The notes under the pieces: generated by a model | The model's database searches: none | The model's input: the letters and a program-made list of their open reading frames with translations, nothing else | Told to the model about the DNA's origin: nothing | Part shown: piece by piece, positions 49,585-60,423 of the stretch | Position numbering within the stretch: the first letter of the stretch is position 1 | Layout: each line of letters begins with the position of its first letter | Program-made: the position numbers and the translations under genes | Assembly (NCBI GenBank): GCA_034769895.1 | Contig: CM068369.1 | Coordinates: 426,833,479 to 426,897,478 of the forward strand | Source: Magicicada septendecula | Lineage: Eukaryota; Arthropoda; Insecta; Hemiptera; Cicadidae | Direction of reading: 5' to 3' | Length of the DNA: 64,000 nt

Positions 49585-49625
49585 TCAACAACGATGACCC
49601 GTTACTGCTTATACTTCCTGGGTTA
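49563..49625 (+). promoter_or_regulatory. Programmed -1 ribosomal frameshift signal with pseudoknot
   Basis: TTTAAAC (49563-49569) is in the X-XXY-YYZ register of the gag frame. Six bases later a 9-bp stem forms between 49576-49584 and 49602-49610 (one G-U pair). The loop bases tgaccc (49595-49600) can pair with gggtta (49620-49625), giving an H-type pseudoknot with loops of 10, 1 and 9 bases. The gag stop lies in stem 1, and the -1 frame leads without a stop into pol. Confidence 0.8.
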
Positions 49626-52600
49626 GAAAAGGATGAATTGCGACAAGAAAACCAGAATAAAAACATCACTATTATCAGTAACCATTATCTGAAAGACATA
49701 CGAACTGAACTTTTAGAAGAAAACGAGAAGAGTCTCAGCAACAGTAATAATGAGATAATTTATACAACAGCGGAGGTGGAAGGAGTTCCCGCTAAAATAA
49801 TGATAGACACAGGAGCTAATATTTCAATAATAAACTCCAATGAGTTGGAGAGAATACAATGTACATGTGGAAAAACTTTGCCAATGTTACCAGTCAACAA
49901 CATTGTGTTGGTAGGTGCAACTGGCCGCCAGAATAAAACCATTAGGAAGCAAGTTTCCTTAAGTGTCGTTAGCCGTGATATAGCTTTAGACATGGAATTT
50001 TTAATCGCCACCGGATTACCATTTGACATCTTAGTCGGTTGCGATATTCTTCGTAGATATTCGGCAGTAATCGATCTTAATTTAAATAGAGTATCACTTT
50101 TCCCAGACGGAGTAACATGGACCGCAGATCTGGTAGGAAGCACAACTATACTTCCCAGCCCAATACATCAACAACTTCGAAAAATTAATATTATAAGAAA
50201 CAGCCCTCTTTCTAAACCCATAATATACAATAATGGAGGAGAGGATTTATGGTCAGTTAAGATCCAAGAAATACGTAATTTCCAGTGCGGAAGCGATAAC
50301 AAGAAAATACCAACGCACATGGCTGATCGTCTAATTGCAATATATGAGAGATACAAGGCGGTGTTTTCTGATGAACCAGGGAAGGTAAAGAACTACCAGT
50401 GCCAACTTCGTTTTAAAGAAAACGTAGAGTTTAACCGGAGGTCATATCCAATAGCGCAGTCACTCAAAGAAGCCGTGAGAACAGAGATAAACAAAATGAT
50501 AGATAATGACATAATTGAGATTAGTCAATCACCTTACACTAGTCCAATTATTGCTGTTCCAAAGAAAGACGGACAAGTCCGGCTCTGTTTAGACACGGCG
50601 CGTGAGTTGAACAAAACAATTGTGAATGACAGAACATCTCCCGGTGAAATAGAAGAGATTTTAAAACGTTTTCATGGTACTAGATTTATTAGCACCTGGG
50701 ATACGGTCTGTGGTTATTGGCAGGTAGAGCTGCATCCACAAAGCCGCCAGTATGTAGCGTTCATTTTCGAAGGGCGCAATTACCAGTTCAAGAGACTGCC
50801 CTTCGGACTTGTCAATTCTGTCGCCATATTTGTGGCATGCATGGACCAGATTTTGGGACCAGAAGCGCTCCAATTTACCACCGTCTATGTTGACGATTTA
50901 CTAATTACGTCCGGAACCTGGGAGGAGCACTGTTACAGAGTGGAGTTTGTACTAAACAAACTAGCGCAGAACAACATAACATTGAAGTTGGAGAAATCCA
51001 AGTTCATAGCGCGCGAGGTACAATTCTTAGGCTTCAACCTAGACGACAGAGGTATTACCCCATCAGCAGAGAAAGTGGAGGCAATTCAGAGGTTCCCGCA
51101 ACCAAGAAACAGGAAACAACTGCAATCTTTCCTCGGACTCTGTAACTATTACAGGAAGTTTCAGAGCCGATATTCCGAGTTGACAGCCAAGTTTCAACCA
51201 CAGTTATCTGCCAAAAACAAATGGACTTGGGGTGAAGATCAAGATATTACATTCCGCTTGATAAAAGAGAAGTTTCTGGAGAGTGTCATACTTCGTCACC
51301 CAGATTTTAAGAAACCGTTCTTTCTAAACTGTGACGCTAGCGATCTAAGCTTAGGAACGACATTATACCAGGAAGATGAGGAGGGACAACATCTGGTAAT
51401 AAGCTTCGCTAGTCGCACACTGAACCAGTGCGAAAAGAACTACAGTGTGACAGAAAAGGAATTGTTGAGCGTGGTGTTCGCATGCAGCAAGTTCCGGACG
51501 TACATTCTCGGATATCAAGTAACAGTACGAACTGATCATAAATCCATCTCGTTCCTTCGTAGGTGCAAATTGAGTCACGGCCGATTGGCTAGGTGGGTAC
51601 TCGCACTACAAGAATATGACCTGAAATGGGAATACATTCCAGGAAAGAAGAACGTGGTAGCGGATGTGTTGTCACGTATAAATCTGGAAGATCAGACTTT
51701 CGAGGGAGAGAAGGAGAGCTTAGTAAAAATTTATAACATATTCACGACCAGAGCCGATTTACAAGCTTTGTTAATAAATATCCGAATCCATCAGCAGTCT
51801 GATCCTAAGCTGAAAAACATTGTGAGTCGTTTGGAAGCCAATGATGAAACCATTTCAAAATATTACCACCTTAACAAGGGAATTTTATTCATAAAAACCG
51901 CCTTGGACGATGAGACATGGAAGGTGATAATCCCACACCAAATCGAAAAGGAGGTCATCATCGATTACCATGTCAGGTATGGTCACATGGGAGCGTTAAA
52001 AGTGATACAAGCTCTAGAGGAAAATTGTAAGATCAAGAATATCAACCGCAAGGTGAGAACATATATCAAGTCCTGTAAGATCTGCCAATGTGCAAAAGTA
52101 AACAATGAAAAGACAGAGGGTATCATGATACCGATAACTTCCAACGCAAAACTGGAAAAAGTGTTTTTGGATATATGCGGGCCATTTCCCCGTAGCGGTG
52201 GTCGGCACAGATATAAATACTTGGTAATTATAATGGATCACTACACCAAGTATATAAAGCTATATCCGGTTAATCGGGCAACAACAGCAAAGGTTTTGGC
52301 GGTGATTATTGATTTGTATATCCCAGAGATCGGTAGACCATCTTCTATTATTACCGACCATGGTACACAGTTTAAGGGGAGGAGATGGCGAGACACTTTA
52401 TTAGCACTTGGGGTCAAAACGTATAAGACATCAGTCTACCACCCAAGTAGCAATCCGGCTGAGAGAGTACTAAGAGAAGTGGGTAGGATATTGCGCACGT
52501 ACTGTCACAACCAACAGAAAAAGTGGCAAGAGTACCTAGCAGCGACAGAAACATTCCTGAATTACGCCCACCATCCAGCTATAGGAATTCCACCGTACTC

Positions 52601-52973
52601 AGCCATGTATGAGAAGCCGACTCCCCGAGACATTGAACAAATCATTGAATTTCCAACGAACAACAATAGGAAATTCAACCAGTTGAAGTTTTACAATAAG
52701 GTAGCAGAAGATCAGGAAAAACGGCAAGCCAAATACCAGAAGGCAATAGGGCGAATTGTAACATATAAAGAGGGTGAAAAAGTCCTCCTAAAAAATAGAG
52801 AGCTGCCTAGCACCTTAGAAGGCATAACCAAAAAACTACTATTACTATATACTGGCCCATATGTTGTGGTAAATGATAAGCATAACAATACATATGAGTT
52901 GAGGGAAATCGTTTCAGGAAAAATCAAAGGAGTGTACAATCAAGCTTCTATGAAGAAATATTATGAAGAATGA
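49566..52973 (+). CDS. pol: Pol polyprotein: protease, RT, RNase H, integrase (Ty3/Gypsy)
   Basis: The reading frame is intact from the frameshift site to the TGA at 52971-52973, about 1135 residues. There is no suitable in-frame ATG near its start, so it is expected as a Gag-Pol fusion through a -1 shift. Domains, counted from 49638: aspartic protease (IMIDTGANISII, Asp ~57); RT (SPIIAVPKKDGQVRLCLD, RLPFGLVNS ~387, YVDDLLI ~417); RNase H (NCDASDLSLGTTLYQED ~565, then SVTEKELLSVVFACSKFR, TDHKSISFL and VVADVLSRI); and integrase with a His/Cys zinc motif (YHVRYGHMG, CKICQCAK), catalytic LDICGPFP, ITDHGTQFKG and PAERVLREV (Asp-Asp-35-Glu spacing) and a GPY/F-like YTGPYVVV. The RT fingers read LCLDTARELN where most relatives have DAR/DYRKLN. 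No lesion is visible, so it may be enzymatically competent. Confidence 0.95.
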   Translation, partial: KREEAVINNDDPLLLILPGLEKDELRQENQNKNITIISNHYLKDIRTELLEENEKSLSNSNNEIIYTTAEVEGVPAKIMIDTGANISIINSNELERIQCTCGKTLPMLPVNNIVLVGATGRQNKTIRKQVSLSVVSRDIALDMEFLIATGLPFDILVGCDILRRYSAVIDLNLNRVSLFPDGVTWTADLVGSTTILPSPIHQQLRKINIIRNSPLSKPIIYNNGGEDLWSVKIQEIRNFQCGSDNKKIPTHMADRLIAIYERYKAVFSDEPGKVKNYQCQLRFKENVEFNRRSYPIAQSLKEAVRTEINKMIDNDIIEISQSPYTSPIIAVPKKDGQVRLCLDTARELNKTIVNDRTSPGEIEEILKRFHGTRFISTWDTVCGYWQVELHPQSRQYVAFIFEGRNYQFKRLPFGLVNSVAIFVACMDQILGPEALQFTTVYVDDLLITSGTWEEHCYRVEFVLNKLAQNNITLKLEKSKFIAREVQFLGFNLDDRGITPSAEKVEAIQRFPQPRNRKQLQSFLGLCNYYRKFQSRYSELTAKFQPQLSAKNKWTWGEDQDITFRLIKEKFLESVILRHPDFKKPFFLNCDASDLSLGTTLYQEDEEGQHLVISFASRTLNQCEKNYSVTEKELLSVVFACSKFRTYILGYQVTVRTDHKSISFLRRCKLSHGRLARWVLALQEYDLKWEYIPGKKNVVADVLSRINLEDQTFEGEKESLVKIYNIFTTRADLQALLINIRIHQQSDPKLKNIVSRLEANDETISKYYHLNKGILFIKTALDDETWKVIIPHQIEKEVIIDYHVRYGHMGALKVIQALEENCKIKNINRKVRTYIKSCKICQCAKVNNEKTEGIMIPITSNAKLEKVFLDICGPFPRSGGRHRYKYLVIIMDHYTKYIKLYPVNRATTAKVLAVIIDLYIPEIGRPSSIITDHGTQFKGRRWRDTLLALGVKTYKTSVYHPSSNPAERVLREVGRILRTYCHNQQKKWQEYLAATETFLNYAHHPAIGIPPYSAMYEKPTPRDIEQIIEFPTNNNRKFNQLKFYNKVAEDQEKRQAKYQKAIGRIVTYKEGEKVLLKNRELPSTLEGITKKLLLLYTGPYVVVNDKHNNTYELREIVSGKIKGVYNQASMKKYYEE

Positions 52974-52999
52974 GTGGTGAGATTTAGAATTTTTAATTT

Positions 53000-53590
53000 T
53001 ATATTTTAAAAATTTTAAAATAATGTAAGTACATCTTACAACCTAATATTTTGAGAAGAACATTTTGGAAGAAAGAGAAAGAAAAAGAATTTTTTATATA
53101 TTTTAAAAATTTTAAAATAATGTAAGTACATCTTACAACCTAATATTTTGAGAAGAACATTTTGGAAGAAAGAGAAAGAAAAAGAATTTTTTATATATTT
53201 TAGAAATTCAAAAATAATGTAAGTACATCTTACAACCTAATATTTTGAGAAGAACATTCTGGAGAATTAAAAGAAGAAGAATTTTTTAATTTAATAATTT
53301 GAAAAAATTCAAAAATATGTAAGAACAACTTACAACCTAATAATTTTGGAACAAACTTTATGGAAGAAAGAAAAAGAAAGACTTTTGAATTGAAATATAA
53401 TTATAAAAATTTAAAATTGAGTAAGTACATCTTACTACAACCTGATAATTTAGAACAAAACTTTATGGAAGAAAGAGAAAGAGAGAGAATTTTGAACTTA
53501 ATTATACAAAAAATTTAAAAATGAAGTAAGACCAACTTACTATAACTAAGTTTATGAGAAAACTTTATGGTAAATAATTAAGAAGAATTT
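53000..53590 (+). repeat. Tandem ~97-105-bp repeats after pol, each with a gtaag/cttac hairpin
   Basis: Six units can be aligned on taatgtaagtacatcttac, at about 53021, 53118, 53215, 53316, 53420 and 53526. The first three have a 97-bp period and are almost identical; later ones diverge and lengthen. Each unit contains a short self-complementary gtaag-n5-cttac and a purine-rich ggaagaaagagaaag block. Confidence 0.9.
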
Positions 53591-55060
53591 GATTTTGGAA
53601 AAATACCAAAACATTCAGAAATAATAGTAAGATAACAGTACTATAAACAATTCTGAATGAAACAATTCTGGGAATAAATGAATTAAACAGAATTTGAATG
53701 TTGATAGAACGTCAGAACTTTGAAACAAGATAAGATCAACATATTACAAGGATTTATGAGAAATATTTTTCAATTAAATAAAAAGAATAGTTTGAATTTT
53801 ACATTAAAACTAACCAAGTTCCAAAAAATAATTATGTGTCAATTATGATTGAATTGAGAAGAAAATAAAGTGATTAATTCAGAAAAGAGAATTAACGTTA
53901 ATCCAGAATAAATGCTAGACATTCACAATAGAATTTGAAGGAGTAGAGAAGAATAACAAAAAAGAGTGTAATATGCCAGAGAAGGAAAAAATTTGGAAGC
54001 AAAGAGACTAATTACCTATGAAACGATAATGAAAACAGTTAATTAAGAGCAAAGAAGAACAACTCATACCAAACATATGGAGAAGATGATTTTGAACCAA
54101 TGATAATAATAAGACCTATATGAAATGCAAAGAGAAGAAATACCACATGAAATATAATATAAATGAATTAATGTTAATGAATGCGAAGGCGGATTAATAA
54201 CTTTCTAAGAGAAAGGAAAGAACCAAAATGTTTAAATAAAATGATCAATATAACAACCTGTATATCTAATGTAAAGATACAATGTTAAAAAATTAAATAT
54301 AATATATTAAGACCATTCAAATAATGAATACTAAAGACTATTTATAAAGACCATGCTAATACTATGAATAACCAGAAGAGAGTATAAAGAGAATTCAGAT
54401 GGAGAAGAAAGAGAGTTACACTGTAAACAGTAACCAGAATTATTAAAAGAAAGGTTTTCAACCATAATTAAATTAAATATATCAGACAAGTTAAGAGTTT
54501 TGAAAAAATATATATGTAATGAGTATAATAATGATTATGAAGATTTATTAAGATAGAAAATGTGAGATAATCTGAGAGACTACGAAGTGGAGAATCCAAA
54601 GATATTTTTATTAGTCGAAAATGAGACTACTTTTTATTTATTTATTCGATGACTGACTGAAGATAATTCCAGCAGCATTATGTTTTTGAGCAGGGATGGA
54701 TATGCCCCTGTACTCAATTTATAGAAGTGGTGTATGGCCAGCAGAGAAGTAGCGTACAGTGCCCCTCTGATCTGCCCCAGCCCACGTGATAGGGAATGTT
54801 AGGGAATTAATATCCCAAGGATACAACACGAAGTTGATATAGAAAGAAAATGTATTACAATTATAATATATCTCAGAAGACACTAACTATCCGAAAAGGA
54901 TCAGTAGTAAGACAAGTAACCATATATATAAAATTAATAAAACTCTAATATAAAAAAGTCGATATAAAAATGGAGAAGAAAATGAATTATAAGAAATGAT
55001 GAAATTATCATAAGAAATTATTTCATCCATAAACATGTCTGAAATAATTACTTCTGGAGG
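53591..55060 (+). other. 3' non-coding region of the LTR retrotransposon
   Basis: AT-rich and purine-biased, without an envelope or other open frame. A GC-richer island at about 54650-54800 (contains gatatgcccctgtactc and ctgatctgccccagccc) stands out from its surroundings. Confidence 0.7.
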
Positions 55061-55069
55061 AGAGCAATC
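55048..55069 (+). other. Putative polypurine tract before the 3' LTR
   Basis: ggaggagagcaa lies directly before the LTR start (tgtagcg at 55070), in the place where plus-strand DNA synthesis is primed. It is short and interrupted, so the assignment is by position. Confidence 0.5.
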
Positions 55070-58000
55070 TGTAGCGTGACAGATGTATGCATAATATTGA
55101 ATGGCAATTGATCATTAGAATAATGAAGTTATAATATTTAAATTTGGAAGAAAGCACTAAGTTTAATATAAAAAGATTAATTCATAGCAACTGTGGAAAG
55201 AAATCATTATTATAAAGAAAATACAAGTTAAAATAAGAGGAGTTACTAGTGATGAGTCATCCAAAACCAGTCTCATAACCAAAGGTTTTCAAGGTATAAC
55301 CCAGGAAGGTAAAATAGTAAATAACAAAGCAGTACTGAATATGACCAAACCCACAACGAGAAAGAATAAATAGAAGAGAAACCCTAAAATAAGCCAAGAT
55401 CAACCAATACAGGTTGTGTATTTCTGTAATAAAGAAGAAGATGGAGAAGATCCCAAGAAACCTGATGGCAACAAGAAGAAGATGGAGAAGATACCAGTCC
55501 CAGAAGGCAGGAGAAAAGAAGACTGAAGAAAGAAGAAGAGGGCAGCATCCTGAAGAAGATGTCATGCTCTTATAAAAGACACCCCAAATCCCTATATCCC
55601 CAAAATAAATATCTAAAAATAAAAGTATAACGAAATAAAAACCACATGTATATAAATTTAAGAAAGAGAAGTGAACAAAGTAAAAGTTTCCTGTGAACTA
55701 AGATGAAACAATAATATAGTACCCATGGAACAAATCTCCATTGAAAAACGCTAACCAATTTATTATATTGATAAGACTATACGACCATTTAGCATTAACA
55801 TAATATATAAGTGAAAGTGAACCAGTGATAGTTTTGGGTATTATAAAAAATGAACCTTGTGTTTCATTCTTGGCAATCACAAACATTGGATGCAATGAAA
55901 TATGCATTTTTCAATGACTTAAAATATGTACTGTGACAATATGTTGTTCATAAGACATGAATCTGTTTAAAATAACATTTTGTTTTACATGAAAAAAGAA
56001 AAACAGAGTTCATAATACCTTTTGAACAATTAATACTATTTATTTGTTAATGACAGGGTACAATTCCCCAAAGACAATGTAAAAGACAGTATAAAAACTG
56101 TAGAATCCTACTTATAATAATAGTTAGAAATAAGAATATAAATATAAGGTTTTTTTTATGTATATAGTACAAGAATGTTTAAAAATGTATTAGATATAAG
56201 GCCATTTGTTTGGGTCTGAAACAACTAACATCAGAACTATAAAAATAGTTACCACTTGTAAATAGTAGAGAGTAATTAAGATGTTAGTTAGTAAAAAACC
56301 TTTGTTGTAAACCATATTTCCATGTTGGAAATGGGAATTTTGTTGCAAAATGTCTGATTTGAAGACAACCATTTATTTAAAAAAAATATTCTTTATTCTG
56401 TTTGACTATTGTTTGTATTGTGGCCAATACTAGTTGTTTTTGTGTAATTTGAAAGCATGTTTAATTTATAATACTATTTGTAAAAGTCAGAGAGGGTATC
56501 ACACATCATATATTGTTTGTAAATTATTTTGTAAGAAAAATTGTTAAAAAATCATAGGCCAAAAGAATGGAAACCAAACTTCATCAAAACAGAGAAATTG
56601 CTCATTTAAATGCAAATAAACAAAAGGGGTTTAGACAAAATAAACTTGAGATCATGCCATATAATTGCACATACCATTTAGAGAGATTTTAATAAATTAT
56701 ATTCAGAATTATAAATAAAAATAAAATGACTAAACTCAGAAATTTAGACATGGGAGTCATATATTTCAGAATAATGTTTCAGAATACAACTAATTCAATT
56801 AATTACCAGAAAATAAGGGAATAGGAACCTTTTAATACAATATAGGATTATTAATATTAAATATAACTGATAAAATGGCTGAATTTATATAATGACAGGA
56901 AGTAAATTTTGATCTTTTGACTCTTCACAGTATACCAAACTGAAAGTGAAATTACTATTTTTTTTGGACAGAAAACACTATAAAATGGCATTATTTAATC
57001 TGAAAATAACCAGAATGAACTGAAAGATTAATTTAAATCAAATCTAGTGAATAAGATTGACAAATAACCAAAGTATAGGCATTCATATAGTGAAAATGTA
57101 AAAGTGCATACAGGATGTGAAAAATATTTGAACAATGTTAAGGATAATATTATATGGGCTAAGAGTTTAATTGAAACTGGAGGAAACAGTTAGTTAATTA
57201 TTGGTAGTTGAACGGTTAACATGACATACGTTTGATAACGTGGATAACCTAACCTATAATCGTCATACAAAGCGAGTGTATAGTGCGTTATTGTGAAATC
57301 GCGAGTGACTTGTAAAATACTTCTGAAACTATCATATTATAACAGAAACAATCAAGTGACACTCCATAACACAGAACAATATAAATCTACTCCGAAAAAC
57401 ACCATAAAACACTAGAAAACTGTATAATACATTAAACCAAATTAGTGACGGAATCGGAGAAAGTGTTTGAACTAATAATTATACGGATACACTAAATACA
57501 ACTCAGAAACAGTACACCAATCACTACACAACATTTAACAAGAGATTTGCAGAAACAAGAACACAAATATTGCCAGAAAATACATTATTTGGAACACGGC
57601 AGGAACGAGCAACATTTTGATCGACTTGACGGCAGCCATCTTTCTTTGACAATTCCAGTGCCTCCTCTTAGTTCAACAGCTGTTGGGTGAAAACAATTAT
57701 TATTTTTACAAATTATTATTCAATGTCTGTGTTTATTAATAACTATTAATTTGATTGTAACGTTATACTTTTTAAATATTAGCCCGATTTCTCTGACTTT
57801 GGTAATAACTGGCTGTTTAAAGAACCCTATTTAATTTTTATATCATATACTTGTAATTTTTTTTTTTTCGATATCCTGAGAATCGATACTAATCGGAGTC
57901 AATATTGCTATTAATTAATAAAAAACATTAATACTTTTCAATACTTAATAGTTCTTTATTTCTTCAATAATACTAATTACCTATAACATAATTCTAATTG

Positions 58001-58589
58001 ATAATCTACAAGGACTTTACCACCCGTAAGTGAAGATAACCTAAAAAATAAAAAGGTAAACAAGTATCGATTGGTTTACAGACAGTCTTATGAGTGGTGA
58101 TAGATTATTTAAATTATACTAAAACTTTAATAAAAATTTTCAGAAGAGCATTACACTGTTTAAAACTTCACAGCCCTATATTAATTAATTGATCCTAATT
58201 AATTAATTAATAAAATTAAAATTTTTTTTTAATTATTTTTTTTTATAAACATAATTTTTTTAAATCTCCTTCAAAACAATAAATTTTGTTTTGAAACTTT
58301 CGGCGAAGCTGAACATATATATTCCTTCATCAACTTTACGCTACTCGACCGGTCTTGCTACCATTGGGACTCGACCAGCTGGGAAACTTAAGGAAGTGTT
58401 TCAGGCCAGTAAGACGTCGAGAGCCACACCAATCACACCAATTAAACACATTACAACTTACAACTTATTTATTAATTTATTACAAATTGGCTAGCCCAAA
58501 CAGTGCGGCTTGATTACATCGGAGTCACATACTCCACAATAGCTTATCATCAACACACAACAAATTATTAATTTGAATTAATTATTACA
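55070..58589 (+). repeat. 3' LTR (3.52 kb)
   Basis: Direct repeat of 43595-47117 with the same TG...CA ends and the same candidate TATA box at 55571-55578. Its right end abuts a TA run that belongs to the PLE palindrome. Confidence 0.95.
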
Positions 58590-58643
58590 ATATATATATA
58601 TAAACTTTCACTATGAACTTACTTTGATTTTATTTCCCCAAAC

Positions 58644-58671
58644 GTTTCAACGTGGTATACGTCTTCTTCAG
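58644..58671 (-). ncRNA. Hammerhead-ribozyme-like core, left palindrome arm
   Basis: On the minus strand CTGAAGA (58671-58665) is followed by a small stem (gacgt/acgtt) and GAAAC (58648-58644). Its layout is the same as in copies B and C with different stem bases. Helices I and III were not verified. Confidence 0.38.
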
Positions 58672-58707
58672 TGGGAGTAAATACTGAATGTATTTACACA
58701 GTAACGG

Positions 58708-59538
58708 TTATGGACTGTAGGTATGTGTGGTGGGGGTTGATTGTGGGAGGGAATTGGCGCTGGGGTTCAAATTGTGTGTTTGAATCAGTGTAGCGAAAAG
58801 TATGTGTGATCTATAATGTAATTGTTCATTTAATATGTTGTTTGGTTGTAGTGCGTGATATCTGTATATTTCAAATTGTTCTGCTGTGTTTAGTTTTCTA
58901 CTTTTAGGTAAGTAGTGTAGTATTTCCATGTTGTGCTCTATGTTTGTGTAACTGTGGTTTTCATTTTGTAAATGTGTGGCAAATGTGGAATGTATGTAGT
59001 TTGTGGTGAGGGCTTTTAAATGTTCTGAGAATCTAGAGGAAAAAGATCTTCCCGTCTGGCCGATGTAGAATTGGTGACAATCATTGCAGTTTAATGTATA
59101 AACTCCTGTTTTGTTGTATGTGTCTGTGTTTTTGTTAGTATTATTTATGTGTTTCCTAATGGTGTTGTTAGTTCTGTAGGCTACTTTATAATTGTGTTTC
59201 CTAAATGTGTTAGCAATTTTGTGTGTATTGGAATTGTAGTATGTAAGTGTGATGTATTTACTGGGTTGTGTGGTGTTGGTTTGATGTGTTTTACTTTTTG
59301 TGTTTAGGATGCGTTTGTGTAGTTTGTTTATTAAATCGGGAGTGTATCCATTTTTGACTGCTATATATTTGATTGTGTTTAATTCATCTTGGTAGTCATG
59401 TGTGTTTAGGGGTATTGAAGTGAGCCTGTGGAGCATGTAGTTGAAAGCTGCATGTTTGTGTTGACTTGGGTGATTGGATGAGTTATGTATGACCATGTCT
59501 GATGTGGTGGGTTCATGTCTGAAACAACACACACACAT
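58708..59538 (-). CDS. PLE RT C-terminus and GIY-YIG endonuclease, left arm (partial)
   Basis: The frame of 276 codons starts in unrelated junction sequence and enters the PLE at EPTTSDMVIHNSSNHP. It then carries a Lys/Asn/Thr-rich linker and the Penelope GIY-YIG nuclease: GVYTLNCNDCHQFYIGQTGR with the Cys-x2-Cys, then SFSSRFSEHLKAL with the catalytic Arg and Glu. It ends at a natural stop before the 3' region. The RT catalytic core is missing, so it is 5'-truncated, but the nuclease part is free of stops. Compared with the right arm it differs at few residues (e.g. Thr for Lys in GVYTLNC). Confidence 0.85.
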   Translation of the reverse strand: MCVCCFRHEPTTSDMVIHNSSNHPSQHKHAAFNYMLHRLTSIPLNTHDYQDELNTIKYIAVKNGYTPDLINKLHKRILNTKSKTHQTNTTQPSKYITLTYYNSNTHKIANTFRKHNYKVAYRTNNTIRKHINNTNKNTDTYNKTGVYTLNCNDCHQFYIGQTGRSFSSRFSEHLKALTTNYIHSTFATHLQNENHSYTNIEHNMEILHYLPKSRKLNTAEQFEIYRYHALQPNNILNEQLHYRSHILFATLIQTHNLNPSANSLPQSTPTTHTYSP

Positions 59539-59570
59539 TCAAAATATACAGAAAACCCACCACATCAGAC

Positions 59571-60359
59571 ATGGTCATACATAACTCATCCAACCACCCA
59601 AGTCAACACAAACATGCAGCTTTCAACTACATGCTCCACAGGCTCACTTCAATACCCCTAAACACACATGACTACCAAGATGAATTAAACACAATCAAAT
59701 ATATAGCAGTCAAAAATGGATACACTCCCGATTTAATAAACAAACTACACAAACGCATCCTAAACACAAAAAGTAAAACACATCAAACCAACAACACACA
59801 ACCCAGTAAATACATCACACTTACATACTACAATTCCAATACACACAAAATTGCTAACACATTTAGGAAACACAATTATAAAGTAGCCTACAGAACTAAC
59901 AACACCATTAGGAAACACATAAATAATACTAACAAAAACACAGACACATACAACAAAACAGGAGTTTATAAATTAAACTGCAATGATTGTCACCAATTCT
60001 ACATCGGCCAGACGGGAAGATCTTTTTCCTCTAGATTCTCAGAACATTTAAAAGCCCTCACCACAAACTACATACATTCCACATTTGCCAAACATTTACA
60101 AAATGAAAACCACAGTTACAGAAACAGAGAGCACAACATGGAAATACTACACTACTTACCTAAAAGTAGAAAACTAAACACAGCAGAACAATTTGAAATA
60201 TACAGATATTACGCACTACAACCAAACAACATATTAAATGAACAATTACATTATAGATCACACATACTTTTCGCTACACTGATTCAAACACACAATTTGA
60301 ACCCCAGCGCCAATTCCCTCCCACAATCAACCCCCACCACACATACCTACAGTCCATAA
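59571..60359 (+). CDS. PLE RT C-terminus and GIY-YIG endonuclease, right arm (partial)
   Basis: The PLE-derived frame is open from about 59540 (FKIYRKPTTSDMV) to 60359; the first ATG is at 59571 (MVIHNSSNHPSQHKHAAF). It contains GVYKLNCNDCHQFYIGQTGR and SFSSRFSEHLKAL, the GIY-YIG nuclease with the PLE-type Cys pair. It would lack the RT and so could not retrotranspose by itself. The near-identity with the inverted left arm indicates a recent origin. Confidence 0.87.
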   Translation: MVIHNSSNHPSQHKHAAFNYMLHRLTSIPLNTHDYQDELNTIKYIAVKNGYTPDLINKLHKRILNTKSKTHQTNNTQPSKYITLTYYNSNTHKIANTFRKHNYKVAYRTNNTIRKHINNTNKNTDTYNKTGVYKLNCNDCHQFYIGQTGRSFSSRFSEHLKALTTNYIHSTFAKHLQNENHSYRNREHNMEILHYLPKSRKLNTAEQFEIYRYYALQPNNILNEQLHYRSHILFATLIQTHNLNPSANSLPQSTPTTHTYSP

Positions 60360-60395
60360 CCGTTACTGTGTAAATACATTCAGTATTTACTCCCA

Positions 60396-60423
60396 CTGAA
60401 GAAGACGTATACCACGTTGAAAC
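60396..60423 (+). ncRNA. Hammerhead-ribozyme-like core, right palindrome arm
   Basis: CTGAAGA (60396-60402), a small stem (gacgt/acgtt), and GAAAC (60419-60423), the mirror of 58644-58671. The order and spacing fit a hammerhead core; activity is unproven. Confidence 0.38.

Larger units (their letters stand above)
43595..58589 (+). mobile_element. Ty3/Gypsy-type LTR retrotransposon, ~15 kb, 3.5-kb LTRs
   Basis: Two nearly identical direct repeats (43595-47117 and 55070-58589) start TG and end CA. They bound gag, a -1 frameshift signal, pol, a tandem-repeat block and a 3' region. The element is flanked by tatat/atat of a TA run, so the 4-5 bp duplication cannot be fixed exactly. The domain order protease, RT, RNase H, integrase places it in the Ty3/Gypsy group. 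No envelope gene is visible. The near-identity of the LTRs says it inserted recently. Confidence 0.95.

Noticed and set aside
43595..58589. Endogenous retrovirus with envelope gene
   Set aside because: After the pol stop there is only a tandem-repeat block and non-coding DNA; no membrane-protein frame is present.
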